Of a DNA stretch of 64,000 nucleotides, positions 47,869 to 59,748 are shown piece after piece (position 1 is the first letter of the stretch; every line of letters begins with the position of its first letter). Origin of the DNA: Papio anubis. Taxonomy: Eukaryota; Chordata; Mammalia; Primates; Cercopithecidae. The DNA lies in the NCBI RefSeq assembly GCF_008728515.1, contig NC_044996.1:130852923-130916922 (forward strand), written 5' to 3'. The translations under genes and the position numbers were made by a program. The notes below the pieces were generated by a model, which was not told the DNA's origin, did no database searches, and was given only the letters and a program-made list of their open reading frames with translations.

Positions 47869-48882
47869 ATGGGGAAAAAGCAGTGCAGAAAAGCTGGAAA
47901 CTCAAAAAATCAGAGCGCATCTCCCCCTCCAAAGGAACGCAGCTCATCGCCAGCAACGGAACAGAGCTGGATGGAGAATGACTTTGACGAGTTGAGAGAA
48001 GGCTTCAGTCGATCAAACTTCTCAGAGCTAAAGGAGCAACTACGTAACCAGCACAAAGAAACTCAAAACCTTGATAAAAGAATGGATGAATGGATAACTA
48101 GAATAATCAATGCAGAGAGGACCATAAAAGAACTGATAGAGATGAAAACCATGACACAAGAACTACGTGACAAATGCACAAGCTCCAGTAACTGACTCAA
48201 TCAACTGCAAGAAAGAGTATCAGCGATTGAAGATGAAATGAATGAAATGAAGCGAGAAGAGAAGTGTAGAGAAAAAAGAGTAAAAAGAAATGAACAAAGC
48301 CTCCAAGAAATATAGGATTATGTGAAAAGACCAAATCTACGTCTGATTGGTGTGCCTGAAACTGACGGGGAAAATGGAACCAAGTTGGAAAACACTCTGC
48401 AGGATATCATCAAGGAGAACGTCCCCAACCTAGTAAGGCAGGCCAACATTCAAATTCAGGAAATACAGAGAATGCCACCAAGATACTCCTCGAGAAGAGC
48501 AACTCAAAGACACAGAGTTGTCAGATTCACCAAAGATGAAATGAAGGAAAAAATGTTAAGGGCAGCCAGAGAGAAAGGTTGGGTTACCCACAAAGGGAAG
48601 CCCATAAGACAAACAGCAGATCTCTCGGCAGAAACTCTGCAAGCCAGAAGAGAGTGGGGGCCAATATTCAACATTCTTAAAGAAAAGAATTTTCAACCCA
48701 GAATTACATGTCCAGCCAAACTAAGTTTCATAAGTGAAGGAGAAATAAAATCCTTTACAGACAAGCAAATGCTGAGAGATTTTGTCACCACCAGGCCTGC
48801 CCTACAAGAGATCCTGAAGGAAGCACTAAACATGGAAAGGAACAACTGGTACCAGCCATTGCAAAAACATGTCAAAACGTAA
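47869..48882 (+). pseudogene. L1 ORF1p, two nonsense changes
   Basis: One frame of 338 codons including the stop, the usual ORF1 length, starting MGKKQCRKAGNS. A TGA at 48193-48195 stands where an Arg codon is usual (CGA to TGA, a CpG change). A second in-frame stop (TAG) lies just upstream of 48322, where Trp is usual. The coiled coil is interrupted; the RRM and C-terminal domain after 48322 are intact in frame (MKRPNLRLIGVPETDGE). ORF1p is the trimeric nucleic-acid chaperone of the L1 particle; this copy would make only a short N-terminal fragment. Confidence 0.93.
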
Positions 48883-48945
48883 AGTCCATCGACGCTAGGA
48901 AAAAACTGCATCAACTAGCGAGCAAAATAACCAGCTAATATCATA

Positions 48946-51900
48946 ATGACAGGACCAAGTTCACACATAACAATATTAACCTTAAATGTAAATGGACTAA
49001 ATGGTCCAATTAAAAGAAACAGACTGGCAAATTGGATAAAGAGTCAAGACCCATCAGTGTGCTGCATTCAGGAGACACATCTCACATGCAGAGACACACA
49101 TAGGCTCAAAATAAAGGGATGGAGGAAGATCTACCAAGCAAATGGAAAACAAAAAAATAGCAGGGGTTGCAACCCTAGTCTCTGATAAAACAGACTTTAA
49201 ACCATCAAAGATCAAAAGAGACAAAGAAGGCCATTACATAATGGTAAAGGGATCAATTCAACAGGAAGAGCTAACTATCCTAAATATATATGCACCCAAT
49301 ACAGGAGCACCCAGATTCATAAAGCAAGTCCTTAGAGACTTACAAAGAGACTTAGACTCCCATACAATAATAATGGGAGACTTTAACACCCCACTGTCAA
49401 CATTAGACAGAACAATGAGACAGAAAGTCAAGAAGGGTATCCAGGAATTGAACTCAACTCTACACCAAGTGGACCTAATAGACATCTATAGAACTCTCCA
49501 CCCCAAATCAACAGAATATACATTCTTCTCAGCACCACATTGCACTTATTCGAAAATTGACCACATAGTTGGAAGTAAAGCACTCCTCAGCAAATGTAAA
49601 AGAAGAGAAATTATAACAAATTGTCTCTCAGACCACAGTGCAATCAAACTAGAACTCAGGACTAAGAAACTCAATCAAAACCGCTCAACTACATGGAAAC
49701 TGAACAACCCGCTCCTGAATGACTACTGGGTACATAACGAAATGAAGGCAGAAATAAAGATGTTCTTTGAAACCAATGAAAACAAAGATACAACATACCA
49801 GAATCTCTGGGACACATTTAAAGCAGTGTGTAGAGGGAAATTTATAGCACTAAATGCCCACAAGAGAAAGCTGGAAAGTTCTAAAATTGACACCCTAACA
49901 TCACTATTAAAAGAACTAGACAAGCAAGAGCAAACACATTCAAAAGCTAGCAGAAGGCAAGAAATAACTAAGATCAGAGCAGAACTGAAGGAGATAGAGA
50001 CACAAAAAACCCTCCAAAAAATCAATAAATCCAAGAGGTGATTTTTTGAAAAGATCAACAAAATTGATAGACTGCTAGCAAGACTAATAAAGAAGAAAAG
50101 AAGAATCAAATAAACGCAATAAAAAAAGATAAAGGGGATATCACCACCGACCCCACAGAAATACAAACTACCATCAGAGAATACTATAAACACCTCTACA
50201 CAAACAAACTAGAAAACCTAAAAGAAATGGATAATTTCCTGGACACTTACACTCTCCCAAGACTACACCAGGAAGAAGTTGAATCCCTGAATAGACCAAT
50301 AGCAGGCTCTGAAATTGAGGCAATAATTAACAGCCTACCAACCAAAAAGTCCAGGACTAGACGGATTCACAGCCAAATTCTACCAGAGGTACAAGGAGGA
50401 GCTGGTACCATTCCTTCTGAAACTATTCCAATCAATAGAAAAAGAGGGAATCCTCCCTAACTCATTTTATGAGGCCAACATCATCCTGATACCAAAGCCT
50501 GGCAGAGACAACAAAACAAAAGAGAATTTTAGACCAATATCCCTGATGGACATTGATGCAAAAATCCTCAATAAAATACTGGCAAACCGAATCCAGCAGC
50601 ACATCAAAAAGCTTATCCACCATGATCAAGTGGGCTTCATCCCTGGGATGCAAGGCTGGTTCAACATATGCAAATCAATAAGTGTAATCCAGCATATAAA
50701 TGGAACCAAAGACAAAAACCACATGATTATCTCAATAGATGCAAAAAAGGCCTTTGACAAAATTCAACAGCCCTTCATGCTAAAAACTCTCAATAAATTT
50801 GGTATTGATGGAACATATCTCAAAAATAATAAGAGCTATTTATGACAAACCCACAGCCCATATCATACTGAATGGGCAAAAACTGGAGGCATTCCCTTTG
50901 AAAACTGGCACAAGACAGGGATGCCCTCTCTCACCACTCCTATTCAACATAGTGTTAGAAGTTCTGGCTGGGGCAATCAGGCAAGAGAAAGAAATCAAGC
51001 ATATTCAGTTAGGAAAAGAAGAAGTCAAATTGTCCCTGTTTGCAGATGACATGATTGTATATTTAGAAAACCCCATTGTCTCAGCCCAAAATCTCCTTAA
51101 GCTGATAAGCAACTTCAGCAAAGTCTCAGGATACAAAATCAATGTGCAAAAATCACAAGCATTCTTATACACCAGTAACAGACTAACAGAGAGCCAAATC
51201 AGGAATGAACTCCTATTCACAATAGCTTCAAAGAGAATAAAATACCTAGGAATTCAACTTATAAGGGATGTAAAGGACCTCGTCAAGGAGAACTACAAAC
51301 CACTGCTCAGTGAAATAAAAGAGGACACAAACAAATGGAAGAACATACCATGCTCGTGGATAGGAAGAATCAATATTATGAAAATGGCCATACTGCCCAA
51401 GGCGATTTATAGATTCAATGCCATCCCCATTAAGCTACCAATGACTTTCTTCACAGAATTGGAAAAAACTGCTTTAAAGTTCATATGGAACCAAAAAAGA
51501 CCCTGCATTGCCAAGACAATCCTAAGCCAAAAGTACAAAGCTGGAGGCATCACACTACCTGACTTCAAACTATATTACAAGGCTACAGCAACCAAAACAG
51601 CATGGTACTGGTACCAAAACAGAGATATAGACCTTTGGAACAGAACAGAGCCCTCAGAAATAATACCACACATCTATAGCCATCTGATCTTTGACAAACC
51701 TGACAAAAACAAGAAATGGAGAAAGGATTCCCTACTTAAGAAATGGTGCTGGGAAAATTGGCTAGCCATAAGTAGAAAGCTGAAACTGGATCCTTTCCTT
51801 ACTCCTTATATGAAAATTAATTCAAGATGGATTAGAGACTTAAATGTTAGACCTAATACCATAAAAACCCTAGAAGAAAACCTAGGTAATACCATTCAGG

Positions 51901-52765
51901 ACATAGGCATGGGGAAGGACTTCATGTCTAAAACACCAAAAGCAATGGCAACAAAAGTCAAAATTGACAAATGGGATCTAATTAAACTAAAGAGCTTCTG
52001 CACAGCAAAAGAAACTACCATCAGAGTGAACAGGCAACCTACAGAATGGGAGAACATTTTTGCAATCTACTCATCTGACAAAGCGCTAATATCCAGAACC
52101 TATAAAGAACTCAATCAAATTTCTGAGAAAGAAACAACCCCATCAAAAAGTGGGCAAAGGATATAAACAGACACTTCTAAAAAGAAGACATTCATACAGC
52201 CAACAGACACATGAAAAAATGCTCATCATCACTCGCCATCAGAGAAATGCAAATCAAAACCACAATGAGATACCATCTCACACCAGTTAGAATGGCAATC
52301 ATTAAAAAGTCAGGAGACAACAGGTGCTGGAGAGGATGTGGAGAAATAGGAACTCTTTTACACTGTTGGTGGGATTGTAAACTAGTTCAACCATTGTGGA
52401 AAACAGTGTGGTGATTCCTCAAGGATCTAGAACTAGAGATACCATTTGACCCAGTCATCCCATTACTGGGGATATACCTAAAGGATTATAAGTCATGCTG
52501 CTATAAAGACACATGCACATGTATGTTTATTGCAGCACTATTCACAATAGCAAAGACTTGGAACCAACCCAAATGTCCATCAAAGATAGACTGGATTAAG
52601 AAAATGTGGCACATATACACCATGGAATACTATGCAGCCATAAAAAAGGATGAGTTCGTGTCCTTTGTAGGAACATGGATGCAGCTGGAAACCATCATTC
52701 TCAGCAAACTCTCCCAAGAACAGAAAACCAAATACCGCATGTTCTCACTCATAGGTGGGAATTGA
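48946..52765 (+). pseudogene. L1 ORF2p (endonuclease-reverse transcriptase), multiply broken
   Basis: The endonuclease motifs are visible: LNVNGLN, IQETHL, DFNTPL and SDHSAI. The RT catalytic motif FADDMIVYL is near 51035-51065 and the Cys-rich region GCGEIGTLLHCWWDCK near 52340. Damage includes frameshifts near 49155, 50100, 50345, 50822 and 52138, a TGA at 50039-50041 and a TGA at 52412-52414. An intact ORF2p nicks target DNA and primes reverse transcription there; this copy cannot. The longest unbroken stretch is 50799-52166, covering most of RT and the region after it. Confidence 0.94.
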
Positions 52766-52986
52766 ACAATGAGATCACTTGGACACAGGAAGGGGAACAT
52801 CACACACCAGACCCTAATGTGGGGAGGGGGGAGAGGGAAGGGGGAAGGGATAGCATTAGGAGACATACTTAATGTAAATGACGAGTTAGTGGGTGCAGCA
52901 CACCAACATGGCTCATGTGTACATATGTAACAAACCTGCACATTGTGCACATGTACCCTAGAACTTAAAGTATAATAAGAAAAAAA

Positions 52987-53222
52987 TTCCCATCTTCTTA
53001 TATAGTGATGCAGTAGATACCATGCAGTTAAAATTAATGCACTAAAGCTAACCATATCAACATGGATAAATCTCAAAAATATAATGTTAAGGGATAAAAA
53101 CATATTGCAGAAGAATGTATACAGTATGATTTCATTTTATGCTGTTTGAGACCATGTAAAACACTATGTACATGTATATACAGTGATGGTATTAAAAGTT
53201 TCATGGGAACGAAAAAAAAAAA
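52987..53222 (+). other. L1 3'-transduced sequence with its own poly(A) signal and tail
   Basis: After the L1 end and its short A run comes 225 bp of non-L1PA sequence (52987-53211), then an A run (53212-53222) merging into the target duplication. An ATTAAA hexamer at 53191-53196 lies 15 nt before the tail. This fits read-through past the weak L1 signal at a source locus and use of a downstream signal. Parts (atggataaatctcaaaaata, tacagtatgatttcatttt) look like old L1M 3' UTR, so the source may itself be repeat DNA. Confidence 0.85.
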
Positions 53223-53309
53223 TACTTCAGGTCTTTTTGTCCCTGACAAGCACCAGCTCTATATCCTAGGTATAGGCAATTACAAAGTACCATGACATTT
53301 ATTTATTCA

Positions 53310-53400
53310 TAATGACTTTCATAATAAAGTCCAAATCCTTATCCATACAAGTCTGTTAAAGCCTCATCTAAACTCCTCAACCTTTAAGATAAAAAGCAAA
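53310..53400 (+). repeat. Possible L2 fragment (sense)
   Basis: It reads ataataaagtccaaatcctta and aagcctcatctaaactcctc, resembling the L2 segment with the same wording. It is short and uncertain. From 53400 to 53840 nothing is recognised. Confidence 0.4.
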
Positions 53401-53839
53401 CACACCTTTGGCTTCCCTGGGGAGGCAGTTACAACGTTTTCAACATCATGCTTGCTAAGGAAGCAGTTGTTGCTTTAATTAATGATCTGTGAAATCTTAT
53501 TTAAACACCTTGTGCAAACAGGTGGCAGAACATGGAAAACATGTTAAATAATAAAAGAGAACACACACCATTTCACTATATTCTTCTTGAAAGGAAAAAA
53601 AATAAGAGTTATGATTATGGAGTTTCCTTTCCAAGGACAAGGAAAAAGGAGACCTATAGGGATTTTGAGTCTAAACATCTTTTACAAAACATCTTATTCT
53701 CTGTTTGTTAATCTTTCAGTGGCCAATTTTCCAAAATTGAATTGATCACTGGGGTTAATGTCTTGGATATGACTATGGACATATTAGTAGCAAAGGTATG
53801 GAGGATGATTATAGTATTGCTATTACTAAAGGTATTTTA

Positions 53840-53998
53840 GGGTTTTTCTGGAACATCACTTGTCACCTGACATTTGTTAGAAAAATAAAATATTGGGTCC
53901 TGTTCTGGCCTACTGAATCCACAAAAAAAAAGGGGTCTCTCTAGGCCTCCAGGTGATTCTCATTTGCACCAAAGTTTGAGAAGCATTGGTCTAGAGCA
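53840..53998. mobile_element. MER5-type hAT element
   Basis: It includes ggcctccaggtgattctcat and ends aagtttgagaagcattgg, the MER5 terminal part. From 54000 to 54865 nothing is recognised. Confidence 0.6.
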
Positions 53999-54867
53999 GG
54001 ATGCTCAAGGTGTGGTCTGTACCAGCGCAAGTCTGTTAACTGTTAATTGTTTTCTGCAACTAGACAAGTGTGCTTATTATGGGTTATTCTCAATTCCTGT
54101 GCTTATTGCTGTTTTAAATAGTGAAGCTTCTTATATGCCTTCTCCCAGTTTCAGTAACAAACCGAATAAAAATGTTTCCACTGGATTCCTTCTAGAATGG
54201 TTGAAACCACTGTTCTTCTATTTAATGCTGTCCCACTGTCTTTTTCTTTTTACACTAAACATCATTGTGTGTACCTGTTGAATCACATACATCCAGGTAT
54301 TAATCCTAAAAGTAAGCTTTCATTATGACTTTCCACACTACTGAACATTTCCTAAATAGGTGTAATAAATAACATTGTTTTTCCTACCCACGTAGAAGTC
54401 TCTCCATCTCACAGAATCTGGATATTAATTCAGAGTCTGCACCTAATATTTTCCAGATGTGGACCCTGCCTTACTTCATACATGAAGCATAGTGTCATAA
54501 ATCTGTTTTCTTAGGACATGTGGTGTGTGGATCCACATGATTTGTGTCTTAATAAATGAAGCCAGTCAGATGGAGCTTTCCTTCATACTCGATTGAACAT
54601 ACATTTGGATAAAGAAACCAAATTTCAAAGACAGGCTGATGGGTAGAATTTGCCTTTTATAAGGGAAAGACAACAAGCCATCACCCAGTGGGCTCCACCT
54701 GTGTACAAATCTTACCGGAAGAGTTCACTTTGACTGAGGGTAGCAGAACTGAAAGAGCTCTCTTGATGATATGCAGATAATGTTTTCAGGTGAGACATGA
54801 TTTGCATACAAGAAAGAGAAAACAATTGAGACTGTTGCATATCAAGAAGTATAGCCTGATAATGCTC

Positions 54868-55088
54868 TAAACCAGGGTTTCTCCACTGCAGCACTATCAG
54901 CATTACACCTTGGCAATTTTTTGTGTGGGCAGCTGTCTTGTATATCCCAGGAGGTTTAGCCGCATCCCTGCTCTCTACCTATTAGATGCTAGTAGCTCCC
55001 CTTCCCAGGTGTGACAGCCAAACAGGTCTCCAGACATTGTCAAATGTCCCCTGGGGGCAAAATTGCCCTAGGTTGAGAACTATTGCTC
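54868..55088. mobile_element. MER20 (hAT), near full length
   Basis: Reverse orientation: accagggtttctccactgc, cattagatgc-like ctattagatgctagtagc, ggtctccagacattgtcaaa, tgtcccctgggggcaaaatt and ggttgagaactattg. Confidence 0.85.
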
Positions 55089-55639
55089 TAAGCTTTTGGA
55101 GAGGAAGAGAAAAGGGTAAGAAGCCTTAAACAGGATTCTCCAAGTTGACCCTACTCTAATTATAATTCAATGAGTTCTTCATTTGCTTAGATTTGTTTGT
55201 TGATTAGACTTAGTGGTAGTGATATCTGCATTCCAACAGCCTTCTTTCAAAGTCCATTTACATTCTAATTGGGTTTGAAGGATCTTAATGGATTCTCTAC
55301 ATTAGAAGAAGGTTTCCATGCATTTAAGACCTAGCTTAGTCTACTTCTCTCTTGTTTAGACACTGCAGAGTGAAAACACAAAGTCATTATTTTATTCCTA
55401 TGAATAAAATTATTTAAAAAGTTGTATATAGGCCATATTTTGCCATGCAATCTAATTTCCCTTTGTGGAAGAAAGATAAGAGGAGTAGAAGTGGAAGAGC
55501 TATTGTAGTTATTCTAAGATACTTGATTTTGATTTGTATAACATGTTCCCCAATAAATTGAACACAAAAACCTTTATGACCCAGAGTTTGCTACATACCT
55601 ATGTGGTAGAGACAGTGGACACAAAATGAGCAATCACTA

Positions 55640-55812
55640 AACATAGAACTTACTAAGTGCCAGGGCCTGTTTTATGAGCTTTATTCAGGAAAGCTCATTT
55701 TTACCACAGTTCTATAAGGTAAATATTATTCATTTCTGTACCTCTGAAACTGAGGTACAGAGAGGTTTTGCTTTTAATTAAACTGCCTACCAAAGTCACA
55801 GCACTGTGACAT
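55640..55812 (-). repeat. MIR (antisense fragment)
   Basis: It reads acttactaagtgccagggcc, tctataaggtaaatattattc and gaaactgaggtacagagagg, then ccaaagtcacagcac. From 55812 to 57360 nothing is recognised apart from a T run at 56031 and an A run at 56528. Confidence 0.8.
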
Positions 55813-57364
55813 TATAAAGCCTCTATTTCAATGTTGACAATTTAGCCCCTTCATTTTAGGAGGAGAAAACCACAACCCAAGTTGCCTTAGACAAAGTTGG
55901 TCTAAAACCTTGGTAAAGTGAGACAAAACAAGGCCACTTCATGATTTTGTCTAAGCACAGACAAAACAAGATCACTGTGCTACTTACAAAATACTAAACA
56001 TCCTTCTCTCTTGGTTAAAATTCCTGCCACTTTTTTTTTTTAACCAATTACAGTTTTATTCTCATTCTAGTCGGCCTTTCTATAGATAAGATTGATTGAG
56101 GTTATTGAATTTCCCCCACTTGCTGACAGTATCTGATCTAGAGTAAACTCCTGCTTCCTTAACTTTTCCCCTTCAAATCAACCAATTTATAGGTAGAGAT
56201 CAGCACCCCCCACCCCTCATTCTATGTGTTCTCCCTCACTGCAAAGAGTAGTAAACCCACCTTGTTTAACTACAAGTTTGTTCCTGGTGGTCTTTGGCTA
56301 AAGGGCATTGACACTTATTTGCCTATGGTACACATCTTGAAGTGACACCTAATTTTCCAAATGACTGAATCAATATCACAAAGATTACTATAATCTAGAA
56401 CAATGGCCAAATCCAACAAAATGAAAATTTGTAGGAATAAATATAAAGTCCTTTATTTAGGTTAGAAAAAAAATCAAGAACATAATCAAGAGGGGATAAC
56501 TTGATAGCTATTCATGTTAATAATAGAAAAAAAAAAAACCTGGGAGTTTAATAAGAATTAGCAAGGTCAAAATGAGCCAATCATAGAATCAGACTACTTA
56601 AAAGCAATACTGTAATTTAGTGCTCTATTAAAAGTATTCAAAAGTCCAGATAAAGATAGGGGATACTACTGCTGTTTCATGTTATATATTCATCATACCT
56701 AGACGACCTTTCCAATTCTGGGACTTATACGTCAAGATGCCCATTAGCAAACTGTAGATAGGGTAACCAGCATGGTGAGGGGCTGTTAGCCATATCATAA
56801 AAAGGGCTAGATCAATTTAGCAGAGATTCAAGAAGACCTACCAGCTCTCCATGCTTAAGTATTTGAAGGTATGTCTCCAATAAGAGAGGACAGAGATTTT
56901 ACTCCCAAAGAATAGAAGTGCTGGTCTAACTGGAGAGATTCTAAACATGGATTGAATTGTACTTTCTGGAGGTGAAACCCCATGGATTTAAATGATCCAC
57001 TCCCAGGTGACCACTGACACCGGGTCCTTGTCTTCTAGCCTTCACCAGTTGGGCTTGCTGTATCACTGGAACGAGAAGATCTGAAACCCTTAGAACATTG
57101 GAGAGGAAATAGACAGTATGGGGCTTACGGGCCTACCAAGTGGAAGAATAAGGACTTCTAAGTTGTTCTCCTGCCTGGGCCATTGCGTTGGGGTTTGAGG
57201 CTAAAATCTGGATTATTGGTCTGTTTTTGTTGTCTGTTTCTTTGTGATTCACTTTTGATAGGCTCTATGTGTCCAGGAATTTATCCATTTCTTCAGGGTT
57301 TTCTAATTCGTTGGCACATAGTTGTTCAAAACAAGCAGCCTTTTATTTTATATTATTCATTTTT

Positions 57365-58062
57365 TTAAACTTTAAGTTCAGGGGTAAAAGTGCAGGTTTG
57401 TTAACACAGGTAAACTTGTGTCATGGGGGTCTGTTGTACAGATTATTTCATCACCCCAGGTCTTAAGCCTAGTACCCACTAGTTTTAGCTGATCCTGTCT
57501 GCCCTTCCACCCTCCACCCTCCAGAAGACCCCAGTGTGTGTTGTTCCCCTCTGTGTCCATGCAGTCTCATCATTCAGCTCCCACTTATAAGTGAGAACAA
57601 GTGTTATTTGGTTTTCTGTTCTTACGTTAGTTTGCTGAGGATAATGGCCTGCAGCTCCATCCGTGTCCCTGCAAAGACATGATCTCACTCATATGTGGAA
57701 TCTAAAAATTTTGATCTCATGGGGGTAGAGGGTATAATAGTGGTTATCAGTGCCTACAGAAAATGAGGGGGCGGAAGAGATGAGAAATTAGTCAATGGGT
57801 ACTATGTTAACAGTTAGATAGGAGGAATAAGTTCTGGTCTTCTATTGCACAGTTGGGTGAAAATGGTTAATGATAATGTATTGTTTATTTCAAAATATCT
57901 AGAAGAGATGATTTGGTGAAGAAATAAGTGTTTCATATGATTGATACAGTAATTATCCTGATTTGATCATAATATAATGTATAAAACCTCAAAACCTCAC
58001 ATTATACCCCATAAGTATATACAACTATTTATTATGTGTCAATTAAAAACAAAATAGAAGAA
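57365..58062. repeat. Two L1 3' ends joined in opposite orientation
   Basis: 57365-57680 is antisense L1 3' UTR of an early primate type (aagtgcaggtttgttaacac, cccacttataagtgagaac, ctgcagctccatccgtgtcc). 57681-58062 is sense L1M 3' UTR (tgatctcactcatatgtgg, gtggttatcagtgcctac, ataagtatatacaac). The join falls at matching positions of the two L1 maps, next to gcaaagacatgatctc. Confidence 0.8.
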
Positions 58063-58205
58063 AAATAAGTAAAAGGCAACTTGTCATTAGGTGGCCTACA
58101 TGCCATAACCATGTTCTCAAGCAGCCACAATTTCTATTTAGTAGCTGACCAAAAAGAAGTCAGGGCTATCTGGGTAACTGGAAACATCTGAAATTATGCA
58201 CAATG

Positions 58206-58504
58206 GGCCGGGCGCGGTGGCTCAAGCCTGTAATCCCAGCACTTTGGGAGGCCGAGACGGGTGGATCACGAGGTCAGGAGATCAAGACCATCCTGGCGAA
58301 CACGGTGAAACCCCGTCTCTACTAAAAAAAAAAATACAAAAAACTAGCCGGGCGAGATGGCGGGCGCCTGTAGTCCCAGCTACTCGGGAGGCTGAGGCAG
58401 GAGAATGGCGTGAACCCGGGAGGCGGAGCTTGCAGTGAGCTGAGATCTGGCCACTGCACTCCAGCCTGGGCGGCAGAGCGAGACTCCATCTCAAAAAAAA
58501 AAAA
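58206..58504 (+). mobile_element. AluY, Old World monkey type (AluYR-like), very young
   Basis: Full length with CTCAAGCCTG, CCGAGACGGG, gagctgagatctggcc and gcctgggcggcagagcg, all monkey-lineage markers, and a nearly pure A tail. A perfect 16-bp target-site duplication GAAATTATGCACAATG occurs at 58190-58205 and 58505-58520. Low divergence suggests recent insertion. From 58520 to 59104 nothing is recognised. Confidence 0.98.
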
Positions 58505-59103
58505 GAAATTATGCACAATGCCAGAAGTAAGGTATGATGCAGTCAGATATAAAATGAAAGTGGGAGATAAATGCAGGTGAGGCTGCATTGTAGAGAAGTT
58601 GTTATAACTTCACATGGTGCACATATTTCTTATTGGAGCTGAGGAGATAACATTAAAATAGAGTTTTATTGCATAGACCTGGGGCATCAGCTTCTAATAG
58701 ACTGGAGTTGGCTAGTTCTGTCAGGGAAGATCTGGGCGTGATTGTTTCTGAGAAACTCTGTTTTGATAAAATTGACAGTGGCTGCTTTGCAAAACCTAGA
58801 AAAGATAATCAAAGCAAATACATCTAGTTGCACATTGCCTGGCGACTCCTTGAAAGTGACCCCATTTGATAACTTGATTGCTCAGTAAACACCAGACACT
58901 CTTCCCATGCATGTAAATGTAATCTCAGGTGTTCTCTCAATAAATACCTTCCTTGAATAAAGCTTAATGCCATTGTCTTTTTGGGAGATGATCTGCTCTT
59001 ATTTTTTGTTATACCTTCTAAAACATCAACCTGTATGTTATTTTAGAGGTCAGTTTCTCAGTAGGAAATTAAAGAGATGACATATTGCCTTGGGAGTATT
59101 TAC

Positions 59104-59398
59104 TTTTTTTTTTTTTTGAGATGGAGTCTCGCTCTGTCGCCCAGGCTGGAGTACAGTGGCGTGTTCTCGGCTCACTGCAATCTCCACCTCCCGGGTTCAA
59201 GTGATTCTCCTGCCTCAGCCTCATGAGTTCCTGGGACCACAGGTGCATGCCACCATGCCTGGCTGATTTTTGTATTTTTAGTAGAGACTGGGTTTCACAT
59301 GTTGGCCAGGCTGGTCTCGAACTCTTGACCTCAGTTGATCCACTCACCTCGGCCTCCCAAAGTGCTGGGATTACAAGTGTGAGCCACCTCTCCTGGCC
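59104..59398 (-). mobile_element. Alu SINE (AluS-like), full length
   Basis: Antisense Alu from poly(T) and gagatggagtctcgctctg to gagccacctctcctggcc, with both monomers. Confidence 0.95.
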
Positions 59399-59680
59399 AA
59401 AATATTGAACATCTTTAAATGATTAAAAAAAAAATTTAACTCAGGCCACAGTGCATTTCTGTGAAAATTAATTTAGTAGTTCATGACTAGGTGGGCCCCA
59501 AACTAGGAGAAAACAAGTGAGGCCTCAGGGGCAAAATTTGAGGGGATACCCAAAACTCCAGTACTCAAATGATATTTAATGTAACGTTTTAAAATATCAT
59601 TATTAATACGAAAAATCCATGGTGAACAAAACACTAAATAAAAAATAAAACAGGATCTGACCCTGTACTTGTGTGACTCA

Positions 59681-59748
59681 CTTGCCTCACCCTATTTGCT
59701 TCACCTTGCCTCACCCTATTTGCTTCACCTGGCCTCACCCTATTTTCT
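59681..59748. repeat. 24-bp minisatellite, about 2.8 copies
   Basis: The unit begins CTTGCCTCACCCTATTTGCT and ends TCAC. Two perfect copies (59681-59704 and 59705-59728) are followed by a partial copy with changes (59729-59748). It is not part of a repeat family I recognise. Confidence 0.92.

Larger units (their letters stand above)
46836..52986 (+). mobile_element. Full-length L1 (L1PA-type, Old World monkey lineage), inactive
   Basis: It starts GGGGGTGTGCCCAAGATGG at the normal L1 5' end and ends gaacttaaagtataataag plus a short A run (52980-52986). Layout: 5' UTR 46836-47868, ORF1 47869-48882, inter-ORF spacer, ORF2 48946-52765, 3' UTR with a G-rich polypurine tract near 52817-52850. The 5' UTR is about 1.03 kb, against about 1.33 kb in the copy at 6929. 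Both ORFs carry stops or frameshifts. Confidence 0.95.
46514..53235 (+). mobile_element. Composite insertion: Alu + full-length L1 + 3' transduction within one TSD
   Basis: The perfect 18-bp direct repeat AAAAATACTTCAGGTCTT occurs at 46514-46531 and 53218-53235. It begins just after TT (46512-46513), giving the L1 endonuclease target form TT/AAAA. Between the copies lie an AluY (46532-46835), a full-length L1 (46836-52986), 225 bp of other DNA and a final A run (53212-53222). The Alu has no target duplication of its own on its right side. Either the L1 entered the A tail of the Alu, or the unit was made as one chimera by template switching. Confidence 0.92.

Noticed and set aside
49142..52166. 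Long L1 ORF2 frames (299 and 455 codons) as evidence of an active L1
   Set aside because: ORF1 has two nonsense changes, and ORF2 has several frameshifts and stops, so the element cannot mobilise itself.
53440..53530. Possible conserved noncoding element
   Set aside because: It has a less repeat-like look, but conservation cannot be judged from one sequence.
59681..59748. CRISPR-like array
   Set aside because: The units are contiguous with no spacers, and this is primate nuclear DNA.
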